Shown in pieces: positions 34,469 through 44,659 of a stretch of 64,000 bases of DNA. How positions within the stretch are numbered: position 1 is the first letter of the stretch; each line of letters starts with the position of its first letter. Source of the DNA: Endomychus coccineus (taxonomy: Eukaryota > Arthropoda > Insecta > Coleoptera > Endomychidae). Both the position numbers and the translations under genes were made by a program. The notes beneath the pieces were generated by a model. The model worked only from the letters and a program-made list of their open reading frames with translations, was not told the origin of the DNA and searched no databases. The stretch covers positions 177,661,411-177,725,410 of the forward strand of contig OY294068.1 in NCBI GenBank assembly GCA_958510875.1, given 5' to 3'.

Positions 34469-35540
34469 AGTTAAGACATATGTCCATGATCTGATTTGTA
34501 ATGGCAGGTTGATCACTTGCTAAGGCTGAAACAAAGGTTTTTCACCCTGTGATCTATTCACGTTACCATAACATACGACGTGCAGGACGCAGTCGTTTCT
34601 TATTAAACAATTAATTAGAATATTAACTTGATATAATTTTCATTAATACTTAAACTCAAGGAAGTCTAAATAAGGTCATAAAATCAAGGTCCTCGTCAAC
34701 AAAAATAAAATACTTATTTTGCATCCAGCTCACTAGACTGGGGCAAGTCTTTCTCTTATTGGGTAAAAGTTACTACTCCCAAACATATTTGTCTAAGTGG
34801 ATGGTAATGTAAGATTATAAAAAATCAAACTCCCCACACTACAGTCAGTTATATTCTAATTTGTTGTATTGAATCTTGCTTTGACTATCCCTAGAATAAA
34901 TTAAATCATATTCTAGAAAACTTTCTGGTTAGGCTTGCGTTGTGGTACTTATGGAAGAATTTTCGCTAAGTTCATTCAAAATCAAGTCATATTGCTGAAT
35001 ACATAAAATTTAGAACTCCTTGAATAATTGAATCATAATAGTTTTGTTTTAACTCTTCACCCTGGTATATCCGGGCTGAGTTAAATTAGTTTCCACTTCA
35101 TATCTAGGTTTTAATAAGGTTAATTTAAAATTAAGGATTACCTAATTGTTTTCTAAATTTAAGATAGTTTCTTAATCGAAACTTTAGTTGTAATCAATCT
35201 TTTAACTTTCAATTCATTGTGATAATTGTTTTATTTCTTTATTATTATCAAATATTTTATATTTGTTTTGATTGAGAGTTCCTCTACTTAGCGTTATTCA
35301 TCAACTATCCTCGATTACACAGTGTTTATTCAATGTGTGAGTGTCTCAACCCAAGAAGAGTGAGTATTACACACATGAGACATGTGAAACCCGTTATTTC
35401 GGGTCACTTCTTAGTTATTGGTGCACGTACTGCAAGTTATACTGATATTAATTATCAAAGGCAAATCATATATAAGAATGAATTTGATAGAATAACTAAA
35501 TTGATAACCTTTAGAAAACAAAGTAAACCATAGAAGGGCT
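34469..35540 (+). repeat. Doubtful LTR-like block
   Basis: It begins AGTTAAGACATA like the starts at 1386 and 11621, shares TTCACGTTAC with the first LTR, and has a TATA-like ATTATAAAAAA near 34815. TCGTT occurs before (34464-34468) and after (35540-35544), which could be a target duplication but may be chance. The 66-codon frame at 35333-35533 is unassigned. The end of the block does not resemble that of the other LTRs. Confidence 0.3.
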
Positions 35541-35549
35541 CGTTATCAC

Positions 35550-38490
35550 AACTACAAATTGAGTAGAATACGATGTGGTCCGATTTGAACTATTCCAGAA
35601 TTATTTTGCGAAATATTAGAGAGCTGATAAATATCTATCTAAACAGCTGTATAGTGCAAGGTCAATCACATGAACCAGATTGCAATGATTGAAATGATTT
35701 AATTGCATATTCAAGTTTATCACAGGAAATGTCCATGATGTTCTAATGACTTAAGTTTAAAGTCCCTGTGTGAAATACGAAACAACGAATGATACATTCA
35801 GGGTATTCTCAAGTTATATATACTCGTAACACAAGGGATGATATACATTTTATATCTTCTCCCTAGAATGAAAGCTACTTGTTGGTTTCTAAATGATGAA
35901 TCCATTACTGTGTTGCGGAAACACTTTTAGAGTAATTGATTCTGAGAGTAATAACATTATCCAATTTCGGTACTAAAAACCAATGTTTTGGATGATGATT
36001 TATCATTCAAGTGCGATGTTTTCAGAACCGCTGATCTAATTGGCCTTAATATGAGTTGGAAAACCCAAATAATTTGACACTGGGCTATTACCTTCATCAT
36101 AATTCGATTGTTAACATAAAATTTCCACTTGTGGCTTTACGGGAGACGTTAAAAATCACGTAAATATTCAATTAAACGATCAGTAACTACAGTTCTCAGA
36201 ATTTTTGCTACCACATGAATAATAAAAGAATGTTGCATTCTGCAAAATGATGAGCTCAATATAATATAATCTCTGAATTCATTCATAAATCCGAGTAGAT
36301 GTTCATTCGTAGAATTAACCAGAATAATTGATCGAGAAGAGAAAGAAAGCGACCATCTTAGGGTAATAACCACGACTTTGAGTTCCCGCCATTTTTTTAA
36401 AAGCTGGGGTTAGATGAAATTTGAATCAAAAACTGAATCTCAACACTTTACCCCTACCGTTCCAATAGGAAACACATATTCAGGCAACACTTTTCTCTAG
36501 GAAACATCACAGAGTAACTGATGCGTTTAGAGTTTACTTCTACACTCATATAATAGGTGGAGACACTCAGATTATGAACTGGCCCTATATTTAAATTCAA
36601 TTCCTGCTGATCGGTATTACCCGTGTGATCGGAATTCCTCTAGTTCCCCCTATTATTTATTCATAAGTGTAATACCATTATATACCATGTTTAGTCTGGT
36701 GATTGTTAAGTGAATAAATATGCAAAAGCGACGTACAAGTATAGTGTTATACGAGTTTCATACGCTCTAAGATGTTATTCAATGATATTCAAGCTGAGCG
36801 GAAGGTAAAGGAATCTCTGAATAATATATGAATCGCATCATGCATGGGTAGCACATACGGGAAAAAGGGATATAAATTTCTAGATTGTCAAGAAAAATTT
36901 TCAACTCAGCAGTAAAATGTTTTCCTCTATATCTGAATATAAAATAAATCTCTCGCACGGTCGAGATATTATTTGTTTTATAATCTACCAAACGTTTTTC
37001 TAAAGAACACCTTATGTACGGAACTTATTGAATCAGAAGTGACAGTTATTAAAAACGTAACATTCGGAATCTCTTCAGATTATTAGGACATTAATAATGG
37101 AAGTGTTCTTGTATGAATGTTGAATTATGTATGACTAATATTTGTTGCGGAAACTGAACAACTTTCAGTGTATATGAATCATGTAAATATAAATTTCAGA
37201 GATGATTTACGAAATAGTAGATTGAGATTACGAATAAATACTTCCATGTATGGATAGAATTTTTATTCATATTGTGAGGTCTTGTGTCTGATGATCCCAA
37301 CTATCTCACTAGAATATTTTACACTCAGGGCTCGTAGTGAAACGTGTCCTTAGATTATTGATTGATTGGATTACTCAGAGCGCTTCAGCTAAAAAAATGA
37401 GATAGAATCTTCAATCAAGAGTTTCCGGCATTACGAGGTAAATGAATGTTGTTTGATGATTATATCAGAGAAATAATGACAAGCTTCAACTCAACAATTT
37501 GGTTTTAATCCTTTCTTATTTTATAAATTAACAATGATCAATACAACAAACATTCAGAAACAGTATCTCACATAATCACATGGAGTAGATTGAAAGATGA
37601 ATTGCTAGGTTTGACTGAGCCATCTCTGAGGAACGGAGAATAATTCAACCATGCTTGTCATGATGGTGATATGTACAACAGCAGAAAATTATCAATATTG
37701 ATGATTCTATTCATTTTTAAATCCCGAAATATTGATAATCAGTCAGGAAGATGTAACTGGGAACAACTCTCTCACAAACTTATTTAAGTCGATGAAGAAA
37801 TGATTCTCATCTTCTCATCTTCATATTTCATGAAAGAAGAATCAGAATATGGAGGATCTTCTTGATATCATAAAGGATGAAGTGAATTTATGACCACAAG
37901 CTGCAAAACTTTGCAATTTCTTATATTCAAAAAACTATTACAGTATGCTATTCATCATTTTCTAAATGAACTTCACAGGCTTCTTGCCCTTGCTCCATAA
38001 TAGCATGAGCCAAAATATCAAATTCTCAGGAAAAGGGAAAGCTTGATGTCTATGACACGAATTATGTACCATTTATAAGCTCTTGAAATAAGGAAAGCTG
38101 TAATCTTCACGTGACTTCCCTCCCTCCTGTTGAATAAAAGCTACAGGAGACTCCTATAATATCTGATCCTTAAAGAAGGGACTTGTCAGGATCGCCATAT
38201 ATTATCTGATGATAGGGCTGTCATGGATTGCCCTATAATACTGATTGGTAGAGCTGACAGTGTCGCCCTATAACGTCTCAACAGTTGGCTGCTAGGGAGA
38301 ATCCTTGTTCCTCTCCTAATAGTCGAAGGTTGACCTACTTGTCGGCATTGACATTCATGTTATGAACGCAGAGTCACAACCTCGTCGACAAATATGTGTT
38401 GTATGTTTATAAACAATAAACATACACCTGACTAAGAAAATAGATTATTGTAAGTTATCTAATTTAGCATGAATCTCCGGGATATCACAC
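35550..38490. other. Long unassigned spacer
   Basis: AT-rich with scattered short frames. The minus-strand frames at 36149-36373 and 36779-36991 have no recognisable domain. No RNA gene or repeat boundary could be supported over this 2.9 kb. Confidence 0.4.
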
Positions 38491-38499
38491 TCCTGCGGG

Positions 38500-38630
38500 T
38501 CAAACGTGAATGATTCTGAGAACAAGAAATATATTGGAAATGATTTAGAAGCCGCCAATGAAAGATGTTAAATTATACTCTATGTTACATTGAAATTTAA
38601 TCCAAATGGTCTACATTATATTTTTCACAA
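38500..38630 (+). repeat. Dispersed repeat R2, copy 2
   Basis: Shares AAATATATTGGAAATGATTT, CTATGTTACA and CCAAATGGTCTACATTA with the reverse complement of 63465-63545, and its first half with 15325-15415. Confidence 0.65.
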
Positions 38631-38819
38631 TTCTATGTTTCATCTGACACCTGCTGTCAGGTTGAGTATTCACAATGTAATATAACCCTGTCTTATACTG
38701 ACATGAACTATCAAAATGTACTACAGAAGGAAGACATAAAATAGTTGGCGATGTCACATCGATGACGTCACTTGAATCCCAAAATAAGAATTTCGGATAC
38801 TTCTGCAGGTTAAATATAT

Positions 38820-39015
38820 ACGTGTGATATATATTTATAACCAGAAAGAAACACGATTGTCCTTATCGTTCAGAAGAATAGCATAGTTCTATTAGAGAAA
38901 ATGAAGTTCGAAGTCAGAAATACCGGAATGAGGGGCTATCGCGCCAAAAACAATACTGTTGCTACTCACCACCCATCTAAATCCATACGACCAATAGGAA
39001 CGGCACACAGTGGGG
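38820..39015 (-). repeat. Dispersed repeat R1, copy 3
   Basis: Shares TATTTATAACCAGAAAGAAA and CCAATAGGAACGG blocks with the other copies. The minus-strand peptide has VPIG and SDFELHF at matching positions. It lies about 200 bp after repeat R2, as R2 and R1 are also close at 14.4-15.4 kb. Confidence 0.6.
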
Positions 39016-39039
39016 TACACAGAAACACACCACATACAC

Positions 39040-39240
39040 ATGCTACCACGGTCGTATACACAGGTCCGGAAACTCTATGGTTGAGTTGAGTCGCTTACGG
39101 GTCCCCACGGTCGTAGTCCCTCGCTCAGCCACTAGCTAGCGCTTGGATCACGAGGGATGTAAAACCATAGATAACTCTACTAGGTAGTACGGTAGTAGAG
39201 TTATTTATGGGTAAAACGATTTCTTCCCGGAATCACAAGC
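39040..39240. repeat. Dispersed repeat R3, copy 1, with hairpin
   Basis: 39040-39110 matches 45290-45365 in reverse complement (CACGGTCGTATACACAGGTC-type block, GAGTCGCTTACG). 39208-39228 also matches 45017-45037 in direct orientation (AAACGATTTCTTCCCGGAAT). In between, CCATAGATAACTCTACTA and TAGTAGAGTTATTTATGG (39163-39209) form a stem of about 17 pairs with a 10-base loop. Confidence 0.65.
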
Positions 39241-39342
39241 AGTGTTACTAATGCCCATTTGCACCGTTGAAATGGAAAGTAATAAGGTAATATAAGACAC
39301 AATTATCGTAGTGAATTCTACTGAAAACTGTTATTTTCGTAG

Positions 39343-40016
39343 AGAACTATTGTAAAGAAGACTCGTATCCCAAATTTTTCTAAAACTGAGAAGCAACTGC
39401 TTTTAAGCCTTGTGCATAAATATAAGCACATTATTGAATGCAAGAAAACTGACGGTGTCAGTGTTGATGAGAAGAACAAGGCCTGGAAAGCTGTAGCCAA
39501 TGAATTCAATTCTTCATGTTCAGAATCGAGGTATAGAGGGGTGCATTCACTTGAAAAATTTTACAGCGTCAGAAACATGGATGTGCGGAAAGTTGTAGCT
39601 CAATTTATTCTCTTCATTAAAAATCTATTATTCACAGGCTTCAATCAATGTGCCAATGGAACCTGATAATTGTGACGAACCTGGTAATTCTAACGATGAA
39701 ATCAAAACTACTGATATGGTAAGATATTTTGGAAAACATAAATATATCGTAGAAACATAATATTTTTTATGATAGAATCGACCAAAATTAGGCTGGGGAC
39801 TGAGCGAATTCGAGAGCAGCATGTTGAGAACTCGAAAGCCAAATATCTTGGCAAATGTAACTTCCAGTAGGAGAAGACCTTTAGTTTCTCGGGAATTGAC
39901 ATCCTCGACAATCGCAGAGAAATATGATTCCCTCCTGAAATGGCAGCTTGAACCTCATGAGGGAAGCCCTGCTCTCAGATTTAGAGATAAAGAAACAAAC
40001 ACTTGTTAATTTGAAA
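39343..40016 (+). pseudogene. Zeste-type Myb/SANT DNA-binding protein, probable relic
   Basis: Exon 1 opens after TTTTCGTAG (39341) with RIPNFSKTEKQLLLSLVHKY, KHIIECKKTDGVSVDEKNK, AWKAVANEFNSS and HSLEKFYSVRNMDVRKVVAQ. This is the Myb/SANT-like domain of regulatory protein zeste and of Harbinger-type accessory proteins. A short intron ending TTATTCACAG (about 39638) leads to a linker exon, and another ending TATGATAG leads to RRRPLVSRELTSSTIAEKYD. A coiled-coil end follows (LMREALLSDLEIKKQTLVNL) in a different frame, so a one-base shift separates the last two pieces. No start methionine is seen before the domain. It is either a decayed gene or the DNA-binding ORF of a DNA transposon. Confidence 0.72.
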
Positions 40017-40325
40017 GCAAAACAGTAATTTTATAATTTTTAATTAGAAGTAGTAAGAATCTATGTAATTTGTCAATGTTTTTCCTCTATTACTATATAT
40101 TTTTTTTAGATTGTAAAGGATCTTTACTTGTTGGAATGGAAATCCATTATGTTACAAATGAACACTACAATGTAGGATTTTTATTTCATTATCAGTATAT
40201 ATACGAACCAATATACCAAGAAAACATACAAATATTACAAATGGTTCTACATATATATATATGTAGAACTGGATTTTCGGGTATTGATCCGCGTTGTGTG
40301 GTTTCGGTCCTCAAAAGGACCAATT

Positions 40326-40367
40326 TCACGACGTTTCGGCAAAGTCGCATTTGCCATCTTCAGGTGA
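40326..40367 (-). ncRNA. Hammerhead-ribozyme-like motif, left arm
   Basis: Minus strand: TCAC, CTGAAGA, perfect stem II GGCAAA/TTTGCC with a six-base loop, GAAA, CGTC, GTGA. TCAC and GTGA pair as stem I. Stem III is nearly absent, as known for PLE hammerheads that may act as dimers. Confidence 0.7.
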
Positions 40368-40743
40368 TTCGACCGTAGAGTCTGGAAAATCTAGGCGAAC
40401 TGACGCTTACTTGGAGGGAAAGGTATTTATATTCCCCGTTATGCTTGACCTTTGGACTTTCGAACTATTTCACGCTTGGTTGATTTCTACGTGTTTGGCT
40501 CCGAGTGACACGTTTGGATGACGTCATTGCGACGCTGGAATCAGCCGGAAAGTTTCCGTGACCTGTTGCACGTGCACTGGATACCACGTTCTCTCTTGTT
40601 TTTGGTTGTATCTTCCGACTTTCTAAAGCGGGTTTCCATGTTGCTGGTAATCTTAGTCCGTCATCTCGTTCGGCTATTCAAGAAAACAGATTAATAACTC
40701 TCAACGCAAAAATGAGAAGGATGTCAACAATGAAGATCAACCA

Positions 40744-41361
40744 GTGGGAAACGCTTTTCTACCTTACATAAAAGGCACAACTGACAAAATCTGCAAAAAA
40801 CTGAGCCGTCATGATATCAAAACAACCTTCACAACAGATAGGAAAATCGAAAATGTTCTTCGGAATCCAAAAGACAGAATTCCTCTAGAATGCCAAGGAG
40901 TGTACGAGGTGCCATGTGGTAATTGTGAAAAGACATACATCGGACAGACCAACAGACGCATTGATGTGCGAAAGACTGAACATGCAAACGCTGTGTCGAA
41001 AAACGAAACCACGTCTTCACTAGCTGAACATGTAAGAAGTACGGGCCATATGATCAACTTTAGCGGCACAAAGACTCTAGCCAACATTGAACACTTCTAC
41101 ACCAGAATAACCAGGGAGGCAATAGAGATCGAGAAACGTCCACATAGTCTTAACAAACGAGATGACGGACTAAGATTACCAGCAACATGGAAACCCGCTT
41201 TAGAAAGTCGGAAGATACAACCAAAAACAAGAGAGAACGTGGTATCCAGTGCACGTGCAACAGGTCACGGAAACTTTCCGGCTGATTCCAGCGTCGCAAT
41301 GACGTCATCCAAACGTGTCACTCGGAGCCAAACACGTAGAAATCAACCAAGCGTGAAATAG
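40744..41361 (+). CDS. PLE C-terminal fragment with intact GIY-YIG domain
   Basis: An uninterrupted frame of 205 codons. It starts in the linker (PYIKGTTDKICKKLSRHDIK, TTFTTDRKIENVLRN) and continues with CQGVYEVPCGNCEKTYIGQT, the GVY and YIG strands with a CxxC pair. NRRIDVRKTEHANAV and SLAEHVRSTGHMINF follow, with the arginine and histidine positions of the fold. IEIEKRPHSLNKRDDGLRLP carries the glutamate region, then WKPALE. A long basic tail ends it (SSKRVTRSQTRRNQ). The first ATG or equivalent is not the element's natural start. The fragment lacks the reverse transcriptase but the nuclease looks undamaged. Confidence 0.85.
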   Translation: MGNAFLPYIKGTTDKICKKLSRHDIKTTFTTDRKIENVLRNPKDRIPLECQGVYEVPCGNCEKTYIGQTNRRIDVRKTEHANAVSKNETTSSLAEHVRSTGHMINFSGTKTLANIEHFYTRITREAIEIEKRPHSLNKRDDGLRLPATWKPALESRKIQPKTRENVVSSARATGHGNFPADSSVAMTSSKRVTRSQTRRNQPSVK

Positions 41362-41458
41362 TTCGAAAGTTCAAAGGTCAAGCATAACGGGGGATATAAC
41401 TACCTGTCCCTCCAAGTAAGCGTAAGTTCGCCTAGATTTTCTAGACTCTACGGTCGAA

Positions 41459-41500
41459 TCACCTGAAGATGGCAAATGCGACTTTGCCGAAACGTCGTGA
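41459..41500 (+). ncRNA. Hammerhead-ribozyme-like motif, right arm
   Basis: Same motif as in the left arm, on the plus strand just after the PLE coding region: TCAC, CTGAAGA, GGCAAA/TTTGCC hairpin, GAAACGTC, GTGA. The two arms are identical in the core. Confidence 0.7.
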
Positions 41501-41560
41501 AATTGGTCCTTTTGAGGACCGAAACCACACAACGCGGATCAATACCCGAGAATCTAGTTC

Positions 41561-41561
<1 letters not shown>

Positions 41562-41618
<57 letters not shown>
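41562..41618. repeat. (TA)n microsatellite
   Basis: About 28 TA units at the junction between the PLE ending at 41573 and the palindrome beginning at 41623. Shorter runs occur at 40249-40262 and 44284-44312. Confidence 0.95.
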
Positions 41619-41622
<4 letters not shown>

Positions 41623-41634
41623 AACAATCTTTTC

Positions 41635-41670
41635 ATTCGATGCGTTTCGGCTTTCGCCTTCTTCAGGAAT
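41635..41670 (-). ncRNA. Hammerhead-ribozyme-like motif, left palindrome arm
   Basis: Minus strand: ATTC, CTGAAGA, AGGCGAAAGCC, GAAAC, GCATC, GAAT. It differs from the right arm by A for G at the base expected to close stem III, so this copy may be weaker. Confidence 0.6.
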
Positions 41671-42215
41671 TTATTCATTGTTTACATTATGAACTGAAAT
41701 TTAACAAAATATTTTTATATTAATTAGCTGTATGCACAATCTGTATTTATGACAAAGTTTTTCAGTTTGTTATGAGCATTGACTTTAGTTTCATATTTAA
41801 AATTTATGTGTATAATAACATAATAACTAACTTAGTTCGGTGATTATGTACAAAATAAATTAATTTTTCATGAATTATTTGAATTTTGAATATACTTATT
41901 ACGTGATAGAATACCAACAGATTTCGTTTGCGTATGTTGGGGTTTGAGATCTTTCTGATATTGGTGACTAGTATGTTTAATTTACTTACGTGAGTTGATT
42001 TTACGGAAGCACACACTCATCATGGCTTTGAAATTCAGACTGAACACAGTTTGCAGAATGGGTTTTTGTTCTGAATGTAAGGGTAAGAAACCCTGCTGGT
42101 TGACCGTTTGTTACACTTGTTAGATATCACTGCCTGTTTGCATTAAAATTTAATTGCTAACATGTGGCTCTTGTATCATATGTCTGTTTGACTGGACTAT
42201 TTCAATTTAGTTACT

Positions 42216-42935
42216 TTAAAGAATTATATTATATATTTGCGAAAGATTATTCATATCGGTCTTATCGTTTACGCAGTTTTGATTTTTTTTGATGTGTACC
42301 ATTTCTAAAAATATTCGACTCTTCTCATTTTGTTCTTTTTCTATTATGTCGAAATGCTCAAAATTGAATTTATGTTTAGTATTTGTCTCGTGTTTTTTTA
42401 ACGCTGTTGAGTTTTTTTGATATTTATGACCTTTGATTCGTTCTTCTATGTTTTGTTTTGTTTGTCCGATGTATATTTTGTCACAGTCTGTACACGGAAT
42501 TTTATAAATACAATGTGAAATTTTATTTTTGGGAATTTTGCTTTTAAGTTTAGAATATAAATGTTTTAGATTATTATCATTTTTATGTGCTATTGTAAAA
42601 TTGTATTCTTTTAGAATAATATTGAGTTTTTCTGAGAGATGTTGAACGTATGGGAGTCTTATATATTTTTTAGTTTCTGTGTCTTCGTGGTTTATGGTTT
42701 TATTGTTTTCGTTGTAGTATTTGTGAATTCGGTTTTTAAAAATTTTGTTTATGAATTTTTGTGGATAATTATTGTCTGTAAGAATAGCTTTTGCTTTAGT
42801 TATTGCAGAATTGCGATATTCGGGATTTAAAATGATTGCTCGATCAGCTAAACCTGTAACAACATTTCTTTTATGATTGTTCGGGACTATTGCTTCATAA
42901 TTCAAATTGAATTGTGAAGCAATAGTCCCGAACAA
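42216..42935 (-). CDS. PLE GIY-YIG protein fragment, left arm
   Basis: An open frame of 239 codons. After about ten codons that cross the palindrome centre, it reads EAIVPNNHKRNVVTGLADRA and AILTDNNYPQKFINKIFKNR (RT tail and linker), KYIRLPYVQHLSEKLNIILK, then HCIYKIPCTDCDKIYIGQTK (GIY-YIG start with CxxC), EERIKGHKYQKNS, HKFNFEHFDIIEKE and FLEMVHIKKNQ. It ends QIYNIIL. No stops or frameshifts are seen, so the fragment is young. The catalytic reverse transcriptase core is lost, so the copy cannot move by itself. Confidence 0.88.
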   Translation of the reverse strand: MFGTIASQFNLNYEAIVPNNHKRNVVTGLADRAIILNPEYRNSAITKAKAILTDNNYPQKFINKIFKNRIHKYYNENNKTINHEDTETKKYIRLPYVQHLSEKLNIILKEYNFTIAHKNDNNLKHLYSKLKSKIPKNKISHCIYKIPCTDCDKIYIGQTKQNIEERIKGHKYQKNSTALKKHETNTKHKFNFEHFDIIEKEQNEKSRIFLEMVHIKKNQNCVNDKTDMNNLSQIYNIIL

Positions 42936-43599
42936 TCATAAAAGAAATGTTGTTACAGGTTTAGCTGATCGAGCAATCATTTTAAGCGATCCCGAATATC
43001 GCAATTCTGCAATAACTAAAGCAAAAGCTATTCTTACAGACAATAATTATCCACAAAAATTCATAAACAAAATTTTTAAAAACCGAATTCACAAATACTA
43101 CAACGAAAACAATAAAACCATAAACCACGAAGACACAGAAACTAAAAAATATATAAGACTCCCATACGTTCAACATCTCTCAGAAAAACTCAATATTATT
43201 CTAAAAGAATACAATTTTACAATAGCACATAAAAATGATAATAATCTAAAACATTTATATTCTAAACTTAAAAGCAAAATTCCCAAAAATAAAATTTCAC
43301 ATTGTATTTATAAAATTCCGTGTACAGACTGTGACAAAATATACATCGGACAAACAAAACAAAACATAGAAGAACGAATCAAAGGTCATAAATATCAAAA
43401 AAACTCAACAGCGTTAAAAAAACACGAGACAAATACTAAACATAAATTCAATTTTGAGCATTTCGACATAAATGAAAAAGAACAAAATGAGAAGAGTCGA
43501 ATATTTTTAGAAATGGTACACATCAAAAAAAATCAAAACTGCGTAAACGATAAGACCGATATGAATAATCTTTCGCAAATATATAATATAATTCTTTAA
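42907..43599 (+). CDS. PLE GIY-YIG protein fragment, right arm
   Basis: This is the mirror copy of the frame at 42216-42935, 230 codons, with the same domains. Differences seen: SD for N in ILSDPEYRN, and N for I in HFDINEKE. Its first codons also derive from the centre of the palindrome. The fact that both copies stay open supports a recent origin. Confidence 0.88.
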   Translation: MNCEAIVPNNHKRNVVTGLADRAIILSDPEYRNSAITKAKAILTDNNYPQKFINKIFKNRIHKYYNENNKTINHEDTETKKYIRLPYVQHLSEKLNIILKEYNFTIAHKNDNNLKHLYSKLKSKIPKNKISHCIYKIPCTDCDKIYIGQTKQNIEERIKGHKYQKNSTALKKHETNTKHKFNFEHFDINEKEQNEKSRIFLEMVHIKKNQNCVNDKTDMNNLSQIYNIIL

Positions 43600-44144
43600 A
43601 GTAACTAAATTGAAATAGTCCAGTCAAACAGACATATGATACAAGAGCCACATGTTAGCAATTAAATTTTAATGCAAACAGGCAGTGATATCTAACAAGT
43701 GTAACAAACGGTCAACCAGCAGGGTTTCTTACCCTTACATTCAGAACAAAAACCCATTCTGCAAACTGTGTTCAGTCTGAATTTCAAAGCCATGATGAGT
43801 GTGTGCTTCCGTAAAATCAACTCACGTAAGTAAATTAAACATACTAGTCACCAATATCAGAAAGATCTCAAACCCCAACATACGCAAACGAAATCTGTTG
43901 GTATTCTATCACGTAATAAGTATATTCAAAATTCAAATAATTCATGAAAAATTAATTTATTTTGTACATAATCACCGAACTAAGTTAGTTATTATGTTAT
44001 TATACACATAAATTTTAAATATGAAACTAAAGTCAATGCTCATAACAAACTGAAAAACTTTGTCATAAATACAGATTGTGCATACAGCTAATTAATATAA
44101 AAATATTTTGTTAAATTTCAGTTCATAATGTAAACAATGAATAA

Positions 44145-44180
44145 ATTCCTGAAGAAGGCGAAAGCCGAAACGCGTCGAAT
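44145..44180 (+). ncRNA. Hammerhead-ribozyme-like motif, right palindrome arm
   Basis: Plus strand: ATTC (stem I), CTGAAGA, hairpin GGC-GAAA-GCC (stem II), GAAA, C-GC-G (one-pair stem III with a two-base loop), TC (expected cleavage after C), GAAT (stem I). All invariant hammerhead residues are in place. This is the best-formed example in the window. Confidence 0.75.
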
Positions 44181-44281
44181 GAAAAGATTGTTTCATTGAG
44201 ATAATTCATTTAAAATTGCTGAAAAACCTAAGAGAACCCACAACTTACTTTAGATAAACCAGCAAAAGAAAACCACAGCGA

Positions 44282-44283
<2 letters not shown>

Positions 44284-44312
<29 letters not shown>
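44284..44312. repeat. (TA)n microsatellite
   Basis: About 14 TA units, 90 bp to the right of the palindrome. Confidence 0.9.
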
Positions 44313-44318
<6 letters not shown>

Positions 44319-44659
44319 CTTCAAAAAATCGATGGTGAAAGCCGTTACTTTATGGTAATTTATAATTTTGATTATACGAAAAGATTATACGAAAGAATAA
44401 CTATAGTTTCAACACCGAAGTGCAATTATCAAACAATTAGAAAATTATGAAGAAATCAATTACTTTACTCTACTCTATTCCTCTATTATTCTGATTTGGG
44501 AGAGGAATACTCTCTTGTCAAAATGTATTACTCACCTTAAAAGGAGTGTGTACTTATTATCTAAGGCTTTTTTTGGTAGTAATTTAAAAAGGAAATGTAT
44601 GAAAATAATCGATCGCATATAAACATTTTTTTAATTAAATTAGGATAACAATCAAAATA

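Larger units (their letters stand above)
40255..41573 (+). mobile_element. Penelope-like element with 415-bp inverted ends
   Basis: The left arm, 40255-40670, is the inverted copy of 41156-41573 with high identity. The right arm includes the end of the coding region, so the left arm is an antisense copy of the protein's C-terminal coding sequence as well as of the 3' end. Both ends abut (TA)n runs. Each arm carries a hammerhead-like motif. The element is 5'-truncated within the PLE protein. Confidence 0.92.
41623..44192. mobile_element. Head-to-head palindrome of two PLE copies
   Basis: Two arms of about 1.28 kb are near-perfect reverse complements, meeting without a spacer at about 42906 (AATTCAAATTGAATT at 42899-42913). 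I see one 3-base indel, near 42829 and 42986 (ILNPEYRN against ILSDPEYRN), and a few substitutions. Each arm has the last 230 or so codons of a PLE protein, about 550 bp of 3' sequence and a hammerhead-like motif at the outer end. The near-identity points to a recent insertion, or to arm-to-arm correction. Confidence 0.95.

Noticed and set aside
42639..43176. Hydrophobic antisense frames in the palindrome (63-64 codons)
   Set aside because: They are reverse-strand shadows of the lysine/asparagine-rich PLE linker, which reads as phenylalanine- and valine-rich on the other strand.
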